Assembly (NCBI RefSeq): GCF_014879975.1
Contig: NZ_CP062501.1
Span: 620,001 to 684,000 of the forward strand
Origin: Vibrio bathopelagicus
GTDB lineage: Bacteria; Pseudomonadota; Gammaproteobacteria; Enterobacterales; Vibrionaceae
Direction of reading: 5' to 3'
Length of the DNA stretch: 64,000 nt
Shown: positions 46,065-56,576 of the stretch, in pieces
Layout: every line of letters begins with the position of its first letter
Numbering within the stretch: position 1 is the stretch's first letter
Translations under genes and position numbers: made by a program
The notes under the pieces: generated by a model
What the model saw: only the letters and a program-made list of their open reading frames with translations
The model's database searches: none
Told to the model about the DNA's origin: nothing

Positions 46065-47789
46065 TTAAGCACTGAGTTCTTGCTGGTGTTGTTCAATCAA
46101 GTTATTTGTATACTCTTCTCCACGTTGACGAGCTTCATCGTACGTTTCTGAACCCTCAAACTTTGTCACCGTCTCATAATAGACTTTTACTTTCGGTTCT
46201 GTGCCAGAAGGTCGAACGATAATTCGAGATCCATCCTCCAAGTGATAAATTAATACGTCACTCGTTGGTAAGTTAATGGTTTCAGTATCTCCACCAACGA
46301 TGTATCGTAAAGAAGATTGCAGATCTTCAATTACCGAGACAGTTACGCCACTAATAGTTTTAGGTTGTGCCGATCTAAGTTTTGAACCTATCGACGGTGA
46401 ATCCGGATCAAGCGCGATACTGCGTTGAGCGTTGGTATGTACACCATGTTCCAACGAAATTTGAGCAAGAAGATCCCAAACAGTTCGACCTTGAGACTTC
46501 AACTCTTCAACCAGTTGAGCAAATACTACCAATGCAGAAAGTCCGTCTTTGTCGCGAACTTGAGTACCAATCGTATAGCCCAGCGCTTCTTCATAGGCAA
46601 ACAAGAATTCATTCTGTTCATCTTCCAGCTGCATCCCGATATTCGCTAACCATTTAAAGCCAGTCAGTGTTTGGAAATAGGTAGCGCCATGAGAGTTGGC
46701 GACTTTTTCGAGCAAGGTCGAAGAGACAATACTGTTGCCGACTAATTGGTTTTTGGTATGAGGCTTCGATAGTAAGTAATGAGCAAACAACACACCGACT
46801 TGATCACCGGTAAGCATCTTATAGGAAGCATCATTGGTTCTAGCTGTATCGTCAGTTCTAACGGCAACGGCAAATCGGTCTGCATCCGGATCGTTGGCGC
46901 AAGCGATGTCGGCATCGACACTTTTCGCCAGATTGACGACGAGATCCATCGCCCCTTTTTCTTCTGGGTTGGGGAAGTTAACCGTCGGGAAGTGACCATC
47001 GGGCTCTCTTTGTTCCGCAACGCTGAATACTTTATGGAATCCAACATCGTGCAGAAGATCTTCTGCCATTTGTGCACCGACACCATGCATTGCTGTGTAG
47101 GTCACAGTTGTATGCGCTGAATCGATGTCGTTGCGCACATAAGGGCTTTGATTTATCGCAGCGCGGTAGGTTTGATAGTAACCCTCGGTTAACCAAACTA
47201 AGCTTCCTTGCTTTTCTGCGTCACTGAGGCTGATTAGTGGGATTGGTTTGGTTGACGCGACGTCAATCTCATCGGCGATGCCTGCATCGTGTGGTGGAAT
47301 GATTTGAGCACCATTCTCCCAATAGACCTTAAACCCATTATATTCAGGTGGGTTGTGGCTGGCTGTCACAACGACAGCGGCTGCTGCGTTGAAGTGTTCG
47401 ATACCAAAGGCAACAATGGGTGTTGCTGCGACGTTTGCAGTTAAATAAACCTTAATACCTAAAGCCGTCAGTACCGAAGCGGTATCGATGGCGAATTGTT
47501 TAGAATCAAGACGTCCGTCATAACCAACAACCACACCACGAATAGTTGCATTGGCGATATGTTCAATTAAGTAATGGCCAAGTCCTGTCGCCGTTTCTTG
47601 TATCACCAAGCGGTTCATTCTATTTGGGCCACATCCTACTTTGCCGCGCAGGCCAGCAGTACCGAACTCCAATCGCTGTGTAAAACGATCTTCTAGCTCG
47701 GCATGCATTTTCTTATCGATGAGATGTTGAAGCTCTTCGCGAGTTCTTGGATCTGGGTCTCTCGCTAACCAGTTCATAGCATCTTGCAT
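46065..47789 (-). CDS. Phospho-sugar mutase (PGM2-type phosphoglucomutase/phosphomannomutase)
   Basis: 574 residues from ATG at 47789 (GTG at 47795 possible). Alpha-D-phosphohexomutase superfamily: substrate loop EFGTAGLRGKVG (~41-52), phosphoserine loop TASHNP (142-147), metal loop NDPDADRFAV, sugar loop EEALGY, and C-terminal phosphate-binding RPSGTEPKVKVYY. Length and motifs fit the PGM2-like branch that interconverts hexose- or pentose-1- and -5/6-phosphates. Distinct from the manB product at 61915. It is divergent from the cytochrome oxidase operon. Confidence 0.9.
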   Translation of the reverse strand: MQDAMNWLARDPDPRTREELQHLIDKKMHAELEDRFTQRLEFGTAGLRGKVGCGPNRMNRLVIQETATGLGHYLIEHIANATIRGVVVGYDGRLDSKQFAIDTASVLTALGIKVYLTANVAATPIVAFGIEHFNAAAAVVVTASHNPPEYNGFKVYWENGAQIIPPHDAGIADEIDVASTKPIPLISLSDAEKQGSLVWLTEGYYQTYRAAINQSPYVRNDIDSAHTTVTYTAMHGVGAQMAEDLLHDVGFHKVFSVAEQREPDGHFPTVNFPNPEEKGAMDLVVNLAKSVDADIACANDPDADRFAVAVRTDDTARTNDASYKMLTGDQVGVLFAHYLLSKPHTKNQLVGNSIVSSTLLEKVANSHGATYFQTLTGFKWLANIGMQLEDEQNEFLFAYEEALGYTIGTQVRDKDGLSALVVFAQLVEELKSQGRTVWDLLAQISLEHGVHTNAQRSIALDPDSPSIGSKLRSAQPKTISGVTVSVIEDLQSSLRYIVGGDTETINLPTSDVLIYHLEDGSRIIVRPSGTEPKVKVYYETVTKFEGSETYDEARQRGEEYTNNLIEQHQQELSA

Positions 47790-48251
47790 AATCACTAAAC
47801 CTTTTAATGTCGGGATGACTTACTGTTGATTTAATTTAAATGATATTGATTATTATTTCTATTAAGGCAATCGTAAAACTCAATTTAAAATAAATTCCAA
47901 CTGCAAGGGAAGAGGAAGGGCTTATAGGTCAAGCGACTTCAAATAATTGACTGTTTAGTAAGTAAACTTACCTTGAACAATTGGATATCACTAACTAGCC
48001 TTTTACATAAATATAACAAAAACTAACAATTTCGTCGTATTTGAATCTTTGGTTAAAACCTTAAACGTTTTTGAACCGTATAAGTTCGTATGGTTTTTTG
48101 ATACGAACCGGCGAATTAAGGTTAAACGCTATGTGATGTGTAGCTTCGGATTCAGCCTTTCATGTGTAGTCGGATTAACAATGAGTGTCGTTAGATAAAC
48201 AACGACATATAGGTCGCAAGTATCCAATTAGGATGGGTGAGGAGAGATCTT
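47790..48251. other. Divergent promoter region before cytochrome oxidase operon
   Basis: 462 bp with no gene. An 8-bp inverted repeat GTTCGTAT/ATACGAAC (48084-48091, 48101-48108) may be an operator. The 3' end carries the GAGGAGA ribosome site of the first operon gene. Confidence 0.4.
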
Positions 48252-49454
48252 TTGAAGAGATTACTGGTCAGGCTAGCGTGGCTGTTGAATAGTTTTGTTA
48301 TGGCTTTTGTTTCCCCTTTAGTAAGCGCAAGTAGCGAATACAACATGACGCGTGGGGTGACAAATATCAGCGGTCAGGTGTATGAACTTCATATGTTGAT
48401 CTTCTACATCTGTTGCGCGATAGCGTTCATTGTATTTGGCGTCATGTTCTATTCCATTCTTAGGCATCGAAAGTCGAAGGGCGCGGTTGCTGCCCATTTC
48501 CACGAAAGTACGAAAGTAGAAATCCTTTGGACCGTCATCCCCATCATTATTCTTATCGCTATGGCCATTCCGGCAACGAAAACCTTGATCGCGATGGAAG
48601 ACACCTCTCAATCAGATCTAACAATCAAAATTACCGGCTCACAATGGAAATGGCATTACAACTATTTTGGTGAAGATGTTGAGTTTTTTAGCTTACTTGC
48701 AACCAGCGATAAAGAGATTGAAGGGATAGAGACCAAAGGCGCTCATTACCTGCTTGAAGTGGATAAGCCATTGGTATTGCCGATTAATCGCAAAGTTCGC
48801 TTCTTGATGACATCAGACGATGTAATTCACTCGTGGTGGGTGCCAGCGTTTGCGGTTAAGAAAGATACGGTTCCCGGATTCATTAATGAAGCGTGGACCA
48901 AAATAGATGAACCGGGTGTATACAGAGGTCAGTGTGCGGAGTTGTGTGGTCGGGCGCACGGATTTATGCCGATAGTGGTACATGCAATGGAAGAGCAAGA
49001 ATTTGATTCATGGTTAGCTGAGCAGAAAGAATTGCAATTAACCGCACAGCAGGTGGCGAAAGATGCATTAGACGCGTCACTTTCTTTGGACGAGTTGAAT
49101 GTTTTAGGTGAAGACGTTTATAAAACTCGATGCGCGGTTTGTCACCAAGTGAACGGTGAAGGTATCCCAGGGGCATTTCCTGCCATCAAAGGAAGCCCAG
49201 TTGCGCTTGGTGATGTTGGCGTTCATATCGATACCATCGTCTATGGTCGTGGAGGCACGGCGATGCAAGCATTCGATAACCAGTTAACAGAGAAAGAGAT
49301 TGCGGCGGTTGTGACGTACCAAAGAAATGCTTGGGGTAATGATACTGGTGATGTTGTTCAGGCTTCAGATATTAACGCTTACAAGGTTAAACAGTCAGGC
49401 GGATCAGAAAGCTCAACGGATGAAGCACAAAGTGATGTTAAGGAGCAGTTATGA
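48252..49454 (+). CDS. ctaC: Cytochrome c oxidase subunit II with fused cytochrome c (caa3 type)
   Basis: 400 residues. After a signal and two membrane helices (about 42-65 and 84-104) comes the CuA cupredoxin domain with ligands in DVIHSWW and [12 protein letters not shown]. The C-terminal cytochrome c domain has heme site CAVCH (~297) and axial Met in GTAMQAF. It receives electrons from cytochrome c. The start is most likely TTG at 48252, six bases after GAGGAGA; GTG at 48237 overlaps that site. It overlaps ctaD by 4 bp. The Ser/Asp-rich tail (~380-400) is low complexity. Confidence 0.92.
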   Translation: MKRLLVRLAWLLNSFVMAFVSPLVSASSEYNMTRGVTNISGQVYELHMLIFYICCAIAFIVFGVMFYSILRHRKSKGAVAAHFHESTKVEILWTVIPIIILIAMAIPATKTLIAMEDTSQSDLTIKITGSQWKWHYNYFGEDVEFFSLLATSDKEIEGIETKGAHYLLEVDKPLVLPINRKVRFLMTSDDVIHSWWVPAFAVKKDTVPGFINEAWTKIDEPGVYRGQCAELCGRAHGFMPIVVHAMEEQEFDSWLAEQKELQLTAQQVAKDALDASLSLDELNVLGEDVYKTRCAVCHQVNGEGIPGAFPAIKGSPVALGDVGVHIDTIVYGRGGTAMQAFDNQLTEKEIAAVVTYQRNAWGNDTGDVVQASDINAYKVKQSGGSESSTDEAQSDVKEQL

Positions 49455-51112
49455 GTTCACCAATCGATAAACCTGTAAAATCGGCTCCCGCTGACGAGCA
49501 AACGTTGAGTCATGTAAGCGAAGGCGTTTTAGGTGACACCGATACCATCATTGATGATCATGACTCTCACGCGGCACCCAAGGGCTGGGCTCGCTGGTTG
49601 TACTCTACCAATCACAAAGACATAGGCACCCTTTACCTGTGGTTCAGTTTTGCGATGTTCTTAACGGGCGGCGCTATGGCGATGGTGATCCGAGCTGAGC
49701 TATTCCAACCGGGATTGCAGCTTGTTGAGCCAGACTTCTTTAATCAAATGACCACAGTACACGGTTTGATCATGGTATTTGGTGCCGTGATGCCTGCATT
49801 TACGGGTTTGGCGAACTGGATGATTCCGATGATGATTGGCGCGCCGGATATGGCGTTACCCCGTATGAACAACCTGAGTTTTTGGATCCTACCTTTTGCG
49901 TTTTTGATCTTGATTGGCTCTTTGTTTACAGAAGGTGGTGGGCCGAACTTTGGTTGGACATTCTACGCGCCGCTTTCTACAACTTACGGCCCAGATAGCA
50001 CCGCTCTCTTTGTTTTCTCTGTGCATATTATGGGGATCAGTTCGATCATGGGGGCGATTAACGTGATCGTCACCATCGTGAATATGCGCGCGCCGGGAAT
50101 GACTTGGTTCAAGCTTCCTATGTTTGTTTGGACTTGGTTGATTACGGCTTTCTTGCTTATCGCCGTCATGCCCGTGCTGGCTGGCGCGGTCACTATGGTA
50201 TTAACCGACAAATATTTTGGAACAAGCTTCTTTGATGCTGCGGGTGGTGGGGATCCGGTGATGTTCCAGCACATATTCTGGTTCTTTGGGCACCCCGAAG
50301 TGTACATCATGATATTGCCATCCTTCGGTATTATCTCTGCGATCATTCCTGCATTCAGTGGCAAGCGTTTGTTTGGCTACCACTCGATGGTGTACGCGAC
50401 TTGTAGTATCGCATTGCTGTCATTCTTGGTTTGGGCGCACCACATGTTTACCACCGGAATGCCCGTATTTGCTGAGTTGTTCTTCATGTATTGCACCATG
50501 TTGATCGCGGTGCCCACTGGGGTGAAAGTATTCAACTGGGTAGCGACGATGTGGCGGGGGGCTTTGACGTTCGAAACACCAATGCTGTTTGCCATCGCGT
50601 TTATTGTCCTATTTACGATTGGTGGTTTATCTGGGTTGATGTTGGCGATAGTGCCTGCTGATTTCCAATATCACGATACCTATTTTGTGGTTGCTCACTT
50701 CCACTATGTGTTGGTGACGGGTGCTGTGTTCTCCATCATGGCTGCGGCTTATTATTGGCTGCCGAAATGGACGGGGCATATGTACGACCACAAACTCAGC
50801 TTGTGGCATTTCTGGACATCAGTCATATCGGTCAATGTACTTTTCTTCCCAATGCACTTTTTAGGCTTAGCGGGCATGCCTCGCCGAATCCCTGACTACG
50901 CGATTCAGTTTGCTGACGTTAACCAAGTGGTGTCGATTGGTGGCTTCGCCTTTGGTTTATCGCAATTGATTTTCTTATGGTTAGTTATCAAGTGTGTCAG
51001 AGGCGGAGACCCTGCACCAAGCAAGCCATGGGACAGAGCTGAAGGCCTTGAGTGGACGGTTCCAAGCCCAGCGCCTCATCACACGTTTACCCATCCACCT
51101 AAAATTGATTAA
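49451..51112 (+). CDS. ctaD: Cytochrome c oxidase subunit I
   Basis: 553 residues, twelve membrane helices, catalytic subunit of the heme-copper oxidase reducing oxygen to water and pumping protons. Ligands and channel motifs seen: [11 protein letters not shown] (low-spin heme His), [10 protein letters not shown] (CuB His, cross-linked Tyr region), WAHHMFTTG (CuB His pair), and VAHFHYVLV (heme a3/low-spin His). An N-terminal extension of ~45 residues is Asp-rich. The GHPEVYI motif places it in type A oxidases. ATG overlaps ctaC by 4 bp. Confidence 0.96.
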   Translation: MSSPIDKPVKSAPADEQTLSHVSEGVLGDTDTIIDDHDSHAAPKGWARWLYSTNHKDIGTLYLWFSFAMFLTGGAMAMVIRAELFQPGLQLVEPDFFNQMTTVHGLIMVFGAVMPAFTGLANWMIPMMIGAPDMALPRMNNLSFWILPFAFLILIGSLFTEGGGPNFGWTFYAPLSTTYGPDSTALFVFSVHIMGISSIMGAINVIVTIVNMRAPGMTWFKLPMFVWTWLITAFLLIAVMPVLAGAVTMVLTDKYFGTSFFDAAGGGDPVMFQHIFWFFGHPEVYIMILPSFGIISAIIPAFSGKRLFGYHSMVYATCSIALLSFLVWAHHMFTTGMPVFAELFFMYCTMLIAVPTGVKVFNWVATMWRGALTFETPMLFAIAFIVLFTIGGLSGLMLAIVPADFQYHDTYFVVAHFHYVLVTGAVFSIMAAAYYWLPKWTGHMYDHKLSLWHFWTSVISVNVLFFPMHFLGLAGMPRRIPDYAIQFADVNQVVSIGGFAFGLSQLIFLWLVIKCVRGGDPAPSKPWDRAEGLEWTVPSPAPHHTFTHPPKID

Positions 51113-51123
51113 GGGGAAGGAGT

Positions 51124-51744
51124 ATGAGCGATAACAAAAACCATCAACAAGACGCCGATAACCAGCCGTCACCCAAACGTTCGACAAAGACGTTGACGGG
51201 CTACTTGGTGCTGAGTGTGATTGGTATGTTTGGCTTTGGTTTCGCTCTGGTTCCTCTGTATGACGTGATGTGTGAAGCCTTGGGGATCAACGGGAAAACC
51301 AACACGGTTTCAGCGGTTCAGCCTCAAGGAATGCAACCTGATTATTCTCGCACGGTTCGAGTGGAGTTCATGTCGCACATCAAGCCAGATATGCCTTGGC
51401 AGTTTGTGCCTGAAACTCGAGTGTTAGAGGTTCACCCTGGGGAAGTGGTTCAAACGAATTACATTGCGAAAAACTTATCGGGTCTTTCGCTAGTTGGGCA
51501 AGCTGTGCCATCGGTATCTCCCGGAAATGGAGCGACATATTTTAATAAAATGGAGTGCTTTTGCTTCAATCAGCAGCCTCTGGATGGACACAAAAGCGCA
51601 GAGATGGGGCTGATCTTCTACATTGAACCTGAGATCCCAGAATCGATTCATACGCTTACTCTCTCTTACACCTTGTTTAATATCACGAGTGATGTTGGCT
51701 TGAACAAGAGTCAACCTCAAGCTGAAACACTCGCAAGTAACTAG
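51124..51744 (+). CDS. ctaG: Cytochrome c oxidase assembly protein CtaG (Cox11)
   Basis: 206 residues. A single membrane helix (~25-45) anchors a periplasmic immunoglobulin-like domain with the copper-binding motif CFCFNQQ (~145). It delivers copper to the CuB site of subunit I. ATG follows AAGGAG 11 bp after ctaD. Its place between ctaD and ctaE is the usual proteobacterial order. Confidence 0.95.
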   Translation: MSDNKNHQQDADNQPSPKRSTKTLTGYLVLSVIGMFGFGFALVPLYDVMCEALGINGKTNTVSAVQPQGMQPDYSRTVRVEFMSHIKPDMPWQFVPETRVLEVHPGEVVQTNYIAKNLSGLSLVGQAVPSVSPGNGATYFNKMECFCFNQQPLDGHKSAEMGLIFYIEPEIPESIHTLTLSYTLFNITSDVGLNKSQPQAETLASN

Positions 51745-51782
51745 GGATTTACAGAACCAGTATCAACATAAGGAGTTGAGCG

Positions 51783-52667
51783 ATGAGTTCTAAAAAGGAA
51801 GTTTATTTCGTTCCACATCAAAGCCACTGGCCTCTAGTCGGAGCTATTGCTCTGTTTCTTGTCGCGGTTGGCGCTGGCTTGACGGTACAAAACATGGGTA
51901 CCGACGCGGCTGGTGGTGTGTTTGGGAAAGCAGTGCTGTTCGTTGGCTTTGCTGTGCTGCTGTATATGCTTGCCGGTTGGTTTAGCAACGTCATCACGGA
52001 ATCGTTAAGCGGTCTCTATTCCGAGCAAATATCTCGCTCTTTTAGACAAGGAATGAGTTGGTTTATCTTTTCTGAAATCATGTTCTTCGGTGCTTTCTTT
52101 GGCGCGCTTTTCTATGCTCGGATGATTTCTGTGCCTTGGATTGGTGGTGCGGGCAATAATGAAATGACCCATGAGGTATTGTGGCCGATGTTCCAATCAA
52201 TGTGGCCGCTAACAACCACACCTGATGGCGTAACGACGGAGGCGATGTCTTGGCAAGGCATTCCGTTAAAGAACACCATTATTCTGTTGCTTTCCTCTGT
52301 GACGCTACACATGGCACATATCAGTCTTGAACAAAATAAACGCATGGCATTGATCGTATGGCTAGAAATCACCATTGTGCTGGCTGGGTTCTTCCTATTC
52401 TTCCAAGTGGAAGAGTATGTTCATGCTTATCAAGAGATGGGGCTAACACTCCAGTCTGGGATTTATGGCAATACCTTCTTCTTACTGACGGGTTTCCACG
52501 GTCTGCATGTGTGTTTAGGTACCATATTTTTGATTGTGCTATTGGCGAGGGTCGCTAAAGACCACTTTTCTCCGAAAGACCATTTTGCATTTCAGGCAGG
52601 GAGTTGGTATTGGCACTTTGTTGATGTGGTTTGGTTAGGTTTGTTCGTGTTTGTGTACGTGCTGTAG
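51783..52667 (+). CDS. ctaE: Cytochrome c oxidase subunit III
   Basis: 294 residues with seven predicted helices, ending in WYWHFVDVVWLGLFVFVYVL, the family's C-terminal signature; QGMSWFIFSEIMFF and GFHGLHVCLG are further landmarks. It stabilises the proton-pumping core. AAGGAG precedes the ATG. The next gene on the plus strand (SURF1) is separated by a minus-strand small gene. Confidence 0.95.
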   Translation: MSSKKEVYFVPHQSHWPLVGAIALFLVAVGAGLTVQNMGTDAAGGVFGKAVLFVGFAVLLYMLAGWFSNVITESLSGLYSEQISRSFRQGMSWFIFSEIMFFGAFFGALFYARMISVPWIGGAGNNEMTHEVLWPMFQSMWPLTTTPDGVTTEAMSWQGIPLKNTIILLLSSVTLHMAHISLEQNKRMALIVWLEITIVLAGFFLFFQVEEYVHAYQEMGLTLQSGIYGNTFFLLTGFHGLHVCLGTIFLIVLLARVAKDHFSPKDHFAFQAGSWYWHFVDVVWLGLFVFVYVL

Positions 52668-52707
52668 TGAGAACCCGAATTTGGTAATCACTTGAGCATA
52701 AACCGAA

Positions 52708-52938
52708 TCAATAAGGGCGAGGGTTAGGAGTGATGACCCCAGAAGCCAAAGCAAGCAGAAGTAACAACACGACAATGGCTGATAGCATGACTCGGCGACC
52801 CAAGAAGTGACTCAGTCGCTTTCCATTGTGCTTACCTGACGCGATTTGGATAAGCGCTTTCATTAGATTGAAAACAATAACCAGCAACAGAACAACGAGA
52901 ACCACTTTAAATAACAAGACAAAGGTTGATGACATCAT
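52708..52938 (-). CDS. DUF2909 small membrane protein
   Basis: 76 residues with two membrane helices (~7-27 and ~50-68) joined by a basic loop (GKHNGKRLSHFLGRR). DUF2909 proteins are typical neighbours of cytochrome oxidase genes, with unknown role. GGAG precedes the ATG. It runs against the operon, and its start lies only 2-30 bp from the SURF1 start on the other strand, so the promoters must overlap coding sequence. Confidence 0.75.
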   Translation of the reverse strand: MMSSTFVLLFKVVLVVLLLVIVFNLMKALIQIASGKHNGKRLSHFLGRRVMLSAIVVLLLLLALASGVITPNPRPY

Positions 52939-52957
52939 AGTGCTAACTCCAAACCGC

Positions 52958-53755
52958 TTGATTCATGATGAAAAAAAATTCCGCAGTACAGGGCTTTGGG
53001 TTGCGGCTATTTTAACTGTGGTTTCAGTCGGCCTTTTAATCAAGTTGGGTTTTTGGCAGTTAGACCGAGGTAACGAGAAACTGCAATATGAACAACAATT
53101 GTTAGAAAGAGCTCAGCAATCGCCTAAGGATTTGGAGTTAGTGATCAGCGACTGGCAACGGGACAACACACAAACTCAAGTTGATTTAACCCGTCAGATT
53201 TGGAATGGGAAAAAGGTCAACGTCACTCTGGCAGAGCCAAATGGCTTAGTCCTCTTATTAGATAATCAGATCAATCAAGGTGTCGTCGGTTATGTGATTT
53301 ACATGCTGGGCAATATTCAGTCGCAAGGCGTAGATAAACGGATTTTGGTCGATCTTGGTTTTGTTGCTGCGAGTAATGACAGAAAAGAGTTACCGGAATT
53401 AGGTGACATGGTATTACCAACCACGATGTCTGGGCGTTTGTACACACGGTCGATTAACCCTCTGAGTCAAACATTGGGTTTAGAGGAAACGATACCGAAA
53501 CGCATTCAGAATCTTAATATCGATGAGCTATCTCAATACACTAAACAAGAAGTTATGCCCTTTGTTTTTCAACCGCAGAACTTAGATTCATGGCCTTATG
53601 AGTTTCTATGGAGGCCAACGGCAATGAAATCTGAAAAGCATTTTGGTTACTCGGTTCAGTGGTTCGTAATGGCTGGGGTATTGCTGTTTTTGATGGTGTT
53701 AATTGGTTATCGGTATATGAAAGGGACAGCCAAGGTAAGGGACGAACATGGATAA
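52958..53755 (+). CDS. SURF1-family cytochrome oxidase assembly protein
   Basis: About 265 residues. Membrane helices near each end (~15-36 and ~235-254) bound a periplasmic domain; the SURF1 signature LGFWQLDRGNEK follows the first. It assists heme a insertion into subunit I. The start is unsure: in-frame options are GTG 52940 and TTG 52958, none with a good ribosome site. ATG codons at 52965 and 52968 are in the wrong frame, separated by an eight-A run, so nine A would give MMKKKFRSTG. It overlaps the next gene by 8 bp. Confidence 0.8.
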   Translation: MIHDEKKFRSTGLWVAAILTVVSVGLLIKLGFWQLDRGNEKLQYEQQLLERAQQSPKDLELVISDWQRDNTQTQVDLTRQIWNGKKVNVTLAEPNGLVLLLDNQINQGVVGYVIYMLGNIQSQGVDKRILVDLGFVAASNDRKELPELGDMVLPTTMSGRLYTRSINPLSQTLGLEETIPKRIQNLNIDELSQYTKQEVMPFVFQPQNLDSWPYEFLWRPTAMKSEKHFGYSVQWFVMAGVLLFLMVLIGYRYMKGTAKVRDEHG

Positions 53756-54347
53756 ACCTCAAGCTTTAAGCAAAACAGAAGAAGAGACGCGATTATTGCA
53801 GAAGCGTCGCTCGAAAGGTCGTCTGATGTTGATAGGGCTGATTCTGATTTTTGCTTTGCCCGCCATTATTGCTAAAACCGTGCTGGATCAGCATTGGTAT
53901 ACAGCAGGCGTTACCAATTCCGGAGAACTCGTTGAACCAAGGGTGACCTTGCAAGATTTTGGTATCACGTTGCCTGTAGTGGAAGAAGGTTGGTTGGTTG
54001 GATATATCGCCCCGACAGAATGCGAAAGCTTATGTGAACAACAACTACATTATCTCAATCAAAGTTACTTGGCTTTAGGTAAGAATAAAGAGCGAGTCAC
54101 TGCGGTGGTGTTTGTTGCTGAGGGTGTTTCTTTAAAGGGAACCATTAACAAGCCTGATTTAGAGTTTCTCGCTGGTGGAGATCAATTGAGAGGAGAATTT
54201 GCTCCCGCGTCGATTGTGATTATTGACCCACTGGGCCAACTTGTTATGGAGTATAAGAGCGTTTCTGAGCCGTCTCAATTAGTTAGCCAATCCAAAGGGA
54301 TGATCCACGATCTAAGGAAGTTACTCAAATTATCGCGTGTGGGTTAA
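53748..54347 (+). CDS. Membrane-anchored protein of cytochrome oxidase cluster, unknown function
   Basis: 199 residues. One membrane helix (~25-45) and a periplasmic domain that looks thioredoxin-like, with C-x3-C as CESLC (~92-96) in place of a classical CxxC or Sco CxxxC copper pair. The CxxxC spacing is that of Sco copper chaperones, but the rest of the Sco fold is not obvious. The position between SURF1 and ctaA suggests an assembly or redox role. AAGGGACG precedes the ATG. Confidence 0.65.
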   Translation: MDKPQALSKTEEETRLLQKRRSKGRLMLIGLILIFALPAIIAKTVLDQHWYTAGVTNSGELVEPRVTLQDFGITLPVVEEGWLVGYIAPTECESLCEQQLHYLNQSYLALGKNKERVTAVVFVAEGVSLKGTINKPDLEFLAGGDQLRGEFAPASIVIIDPLGQLVMEYKSVSEPSQLVSQSKGMIHDLRKLLKLSRVG

Positions 54348-54445
54348 TAAGTGGTAATGCTGACTAAATAGACAAATAAACAGATATTGGGATTAGCGAA
54401 GATGTGATGATTCGTTGTCAGTGATTCGAGATAGGGAGATAAGCG

Positions 54446-55501
54446 ATGCAAAATGGAGCGCCCAAGTTACTCATGATAATCATGAGGCTGACTGTTTTAC
54501 TGACACTCACCGTTATTGTGCTCGGCGCTTATACTCGTTTGTCGGATGCTGGTCTTGGCTGCCCTGATTGGCCAGGCTGTTACGGTAATCTGGCCGTGCC
54601 ATCGAATGCCACAGCAATCAGTGAAGCTAACCTCCAATTCCCAGAACGAGCTCTCGAAGCAGACAAGGCATGGATAGAGATGATACATCGTTACTTTGCT
54701 GGTTCACTCGGGCTGCTTATCTTCGTTGTTGTCGCTTGGTGCATCAAAAAGAACATCACCTCTGTCGGACTTCCTTTGCTTATTTCCGCCACTGTGATTT
54801 TTCAGGCCCTGTTGGGTATGTGGACAGTTACTCTAAAGCTGATGCCTGTTGTGGTGATGGCACACCTTATGGGCGGGTTCACGCTACTGTCGCTGCTCTG
54901 TTTACTCTATTGTCGCCTGTCTAATTTCCAACATCGCTTTGGTGAGCTTGTTTCTCACTCATCTCTTAAGGCCTGGGCATTGTTTGGATTAATCGTTGTG
55001 GTTGGACAGATATTGCTTGGTGGATGGACATCGTCTAATTATGCCGCTCTGGTGTGTACCCAGTTACCCATCTGTGAGGGGAATTGGGCAAGCTATTTAG
55101 ATTTCAAGAATGCCTTCGATTTTGCTCAACACGGCCATGATAACTATGAGTTTGGTGTGTTGGAATATCCCGCGAGGTTAACCATACATGTCATGCACAG
55201 GTTCGGGGCTATTGTCGCAACACTAACGGTGTTGATGATTGTGTATCAACTTTGGAAGCTTGAGAAAGGAGCGCAGAAAAAGCTGGCTCTCACTCTGGCG
55301 ACGGTGTTGTTTTCACAGGTCAGTTTAGGGATCAGCAATGTATGGTTTCACCTACCGATATCGGTAGCCGTTTTACATAATTTGGTGGCTGCTCTATTAC
55401 TTGTCACCATGGTTGTTACAAACTTTGTGGTTTGGCAACGTCAACCGAGTGCGTACTTGATGAAGAACGATGTATTACAAGGAGGTAATCATGGTCACTA
55501 G
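54446..55501 (+). CDS. ctaA: Heme A synthase (CtaA/Cox15)
   Basis: 351 residues with eight predicted helices. It oxidises the C8 methyl of heme O to a formyl, giving heme A. Family signatures are the N-terminal [21 protein letters not shown] (~27-47), [18 protein letters not shown] and VMHRFGAI with heme-ligand His residues. GGGAG precedes the ATG. It overlaps ctaB by 11 bp. Confidence 0.93.
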   Translation: MQNGAPKLLMIIMRLTVLLTLTVIVLGAYTRLSDAGLGCPDWPGCYGNLAVPSNATAISEANLQFPERALEADKAWIEMIHRYFAGSLGLLIFVVVAWCIKKNITSVGLPLLISATVIFQALLGMWTVTLKLMPVVVMAHLMGGFTLLSLLCLLYCRLSNFQHRFGELVSHSSLKAWALFGLIVVVGQILLGGWTSSNYAALVCTQLPICEGNWASYLDFKNAFDFAQHGHDNYEFGVLEYPARLTIHVMHRFGAIVATLTVLMIVYQLWKLEKGAQKKLALTLATVLFSQVSLGISNVWFHLPISVAVLHNLVAALLLVTMVVTNFVVWQRQPSAYLMKNDVLQGGNHGH

Positions 55502-56465
55502 AACATCAACACAACATGGAGTGGTAATTCAAGATGCAGCTTCAAGCCAAGAGATAGCTGCCAACAGTGAAAGTGCTCTAAAAAATCAGCTGGCCTCGAA
55601 AAACAAAGCCACTTGGAAAATCTACTTAACGCTGACCAAGCCCAAGGTGGTGGCGTTAATGCTGCTTACAGCATTGGTTGGGATGTGCTTAGCCGTACCT
55701 AATGGGTTGCCTTTGCAGCAAGCGTTATTCGGAATGATAGGGATAGGGTTAATGGCAGGTTCAGCCGCTGCATTTAACCATTTGATCGACAAGAAGATCG
55801 ATGGACAGATGTCTCGAACCAATCGACGCCCTTTACCATCGGGTGATCTGAGTAGTGTACGTGTATTCGCCTTTGCTGCGGGTATCGGATTACTAGGGTT
55901 CGCCACGTTGGTGTTATGGGTCAATCAACTAACTGCGTGGTTAACCTTTGCAAGCTTATTGGGCTACGCGGTGATTTATACCATGTACTTGAAGCGAGCG
56001 ACGCCCCAGAACATTGTCATAGCAGGGATAGCAGGTGCAATGCCTCCATTATTGGGTTGGACGGCGGTCACCAATGAACTGCATTCAAACGCTTGGTTGT
56101 TGGTGATGATCATCTTTATCTGGACGCCTCCGCACTTCTGGGCATTGGCAATTCATCGTCGTGATGAATACGCTAAGGTGAACATTCCGATGTTGCCTGT
56201 GACCCATGGTATTGCTTACACCAAAACATCGATTCTACTCTATACCTTGCTGCTAAGCATCGTATGTATCTTGCCAGTGTTGGTCGGCATGAGTAGCTGG
56301 ATATATTTGAGCGCTTCTTTGGTGCTAAACGGCGGGTTTGTTTATCACGCTTGGGTACTTAAATATCGTGACGAGCCCAATATGGCCATGAAGACCTTCA
56401 AGTTCTCCATTTATCATCTCATGATCTTGTTTGTCGCTCTGTTGGCGGACCACTATCTACTTTGA
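55491..56465 (+). CDS. ctaB: Protoheme IX farnesyltransferase (heme O synthase)
   Basis: 324 residues from ATG 55491, which has a perfect AAGGAGGT site inside the ctaA end. UbiA-family membrane enzyme with two Asp-rich motifs: [20 protein letters not shown] (~95-114) and the second [14 protein letters not shown] region. It attaches farnesyl to heme B for ctaA. An N-terminal ~40-residue polar extension precedes the first helix. Last gene of the operon; a terminator follows. Confidence 0.94.
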   Translation: MVTRTSTQHGVVIQDAASSQEIAANSESALKNQLASKNKATWKIYLTLTKPKVVALMLLTALVGMCLAVPNGLPLQQALFGMIGIGLMAGSAAAFNHLIDKKIDGQMSRTNRRPLPSGDLSSVRVFAFAAGIGLLGFATLVLWVNQLTAWLTFASLLGYAVIYTMYLKRATPQNIVIAGIAGAMPPLLGWTAVTNELHSNAWLLVMIIFIWTPPHFWALAIHRRDEYAKVNIPMLPVTHGIAYTKTSILLYTLLLSIVCILPVLVGMSSWIYLSASLVLNGGFVYHAWVLKYRDEPNMAMKTFKFSIYHLMILFVALLADHYLL

Positions 56466-56497
56466 TAACTGATGTTTCAGCTATTGCAGAACAAGAA

Positions 56498-56524
56498 AAC
56501 GGATGCGCTAGGCATCCGTTTTTG
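56498..56524 (+). terminator. Terminator of the cytochrome oxidase operon
   Basis: Stem AACGGATGC/GCATCCGTT, 5-nt loop, then TTT and further T. Confidence 0.82.
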
Positions 56525-56576
56525 TTTGGTTGATTACTAGAACGTACCTACTAGAAAGTAAGTTACTGGCTAGTAA

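Noticed and set aside
46742..47120. Overlapping frames on both strands within the phospho-sugar mutase
   Set aside because: The mutase motifs are continuous in its own frame; the others have no features.
48084..48108. GTTCGTAT/ATACGAAC inverted repeat as terminator
   Set aside because: The T-run is in the loop, not after the stem, so an operator or chance is more likely.
52965..53012. Short frame from ATG 52965 within SURF1
   Set aside because: Sixteen codons, ending at TAA, no ribosome site; mentioned only as the possible frameshifted SURF1 start.
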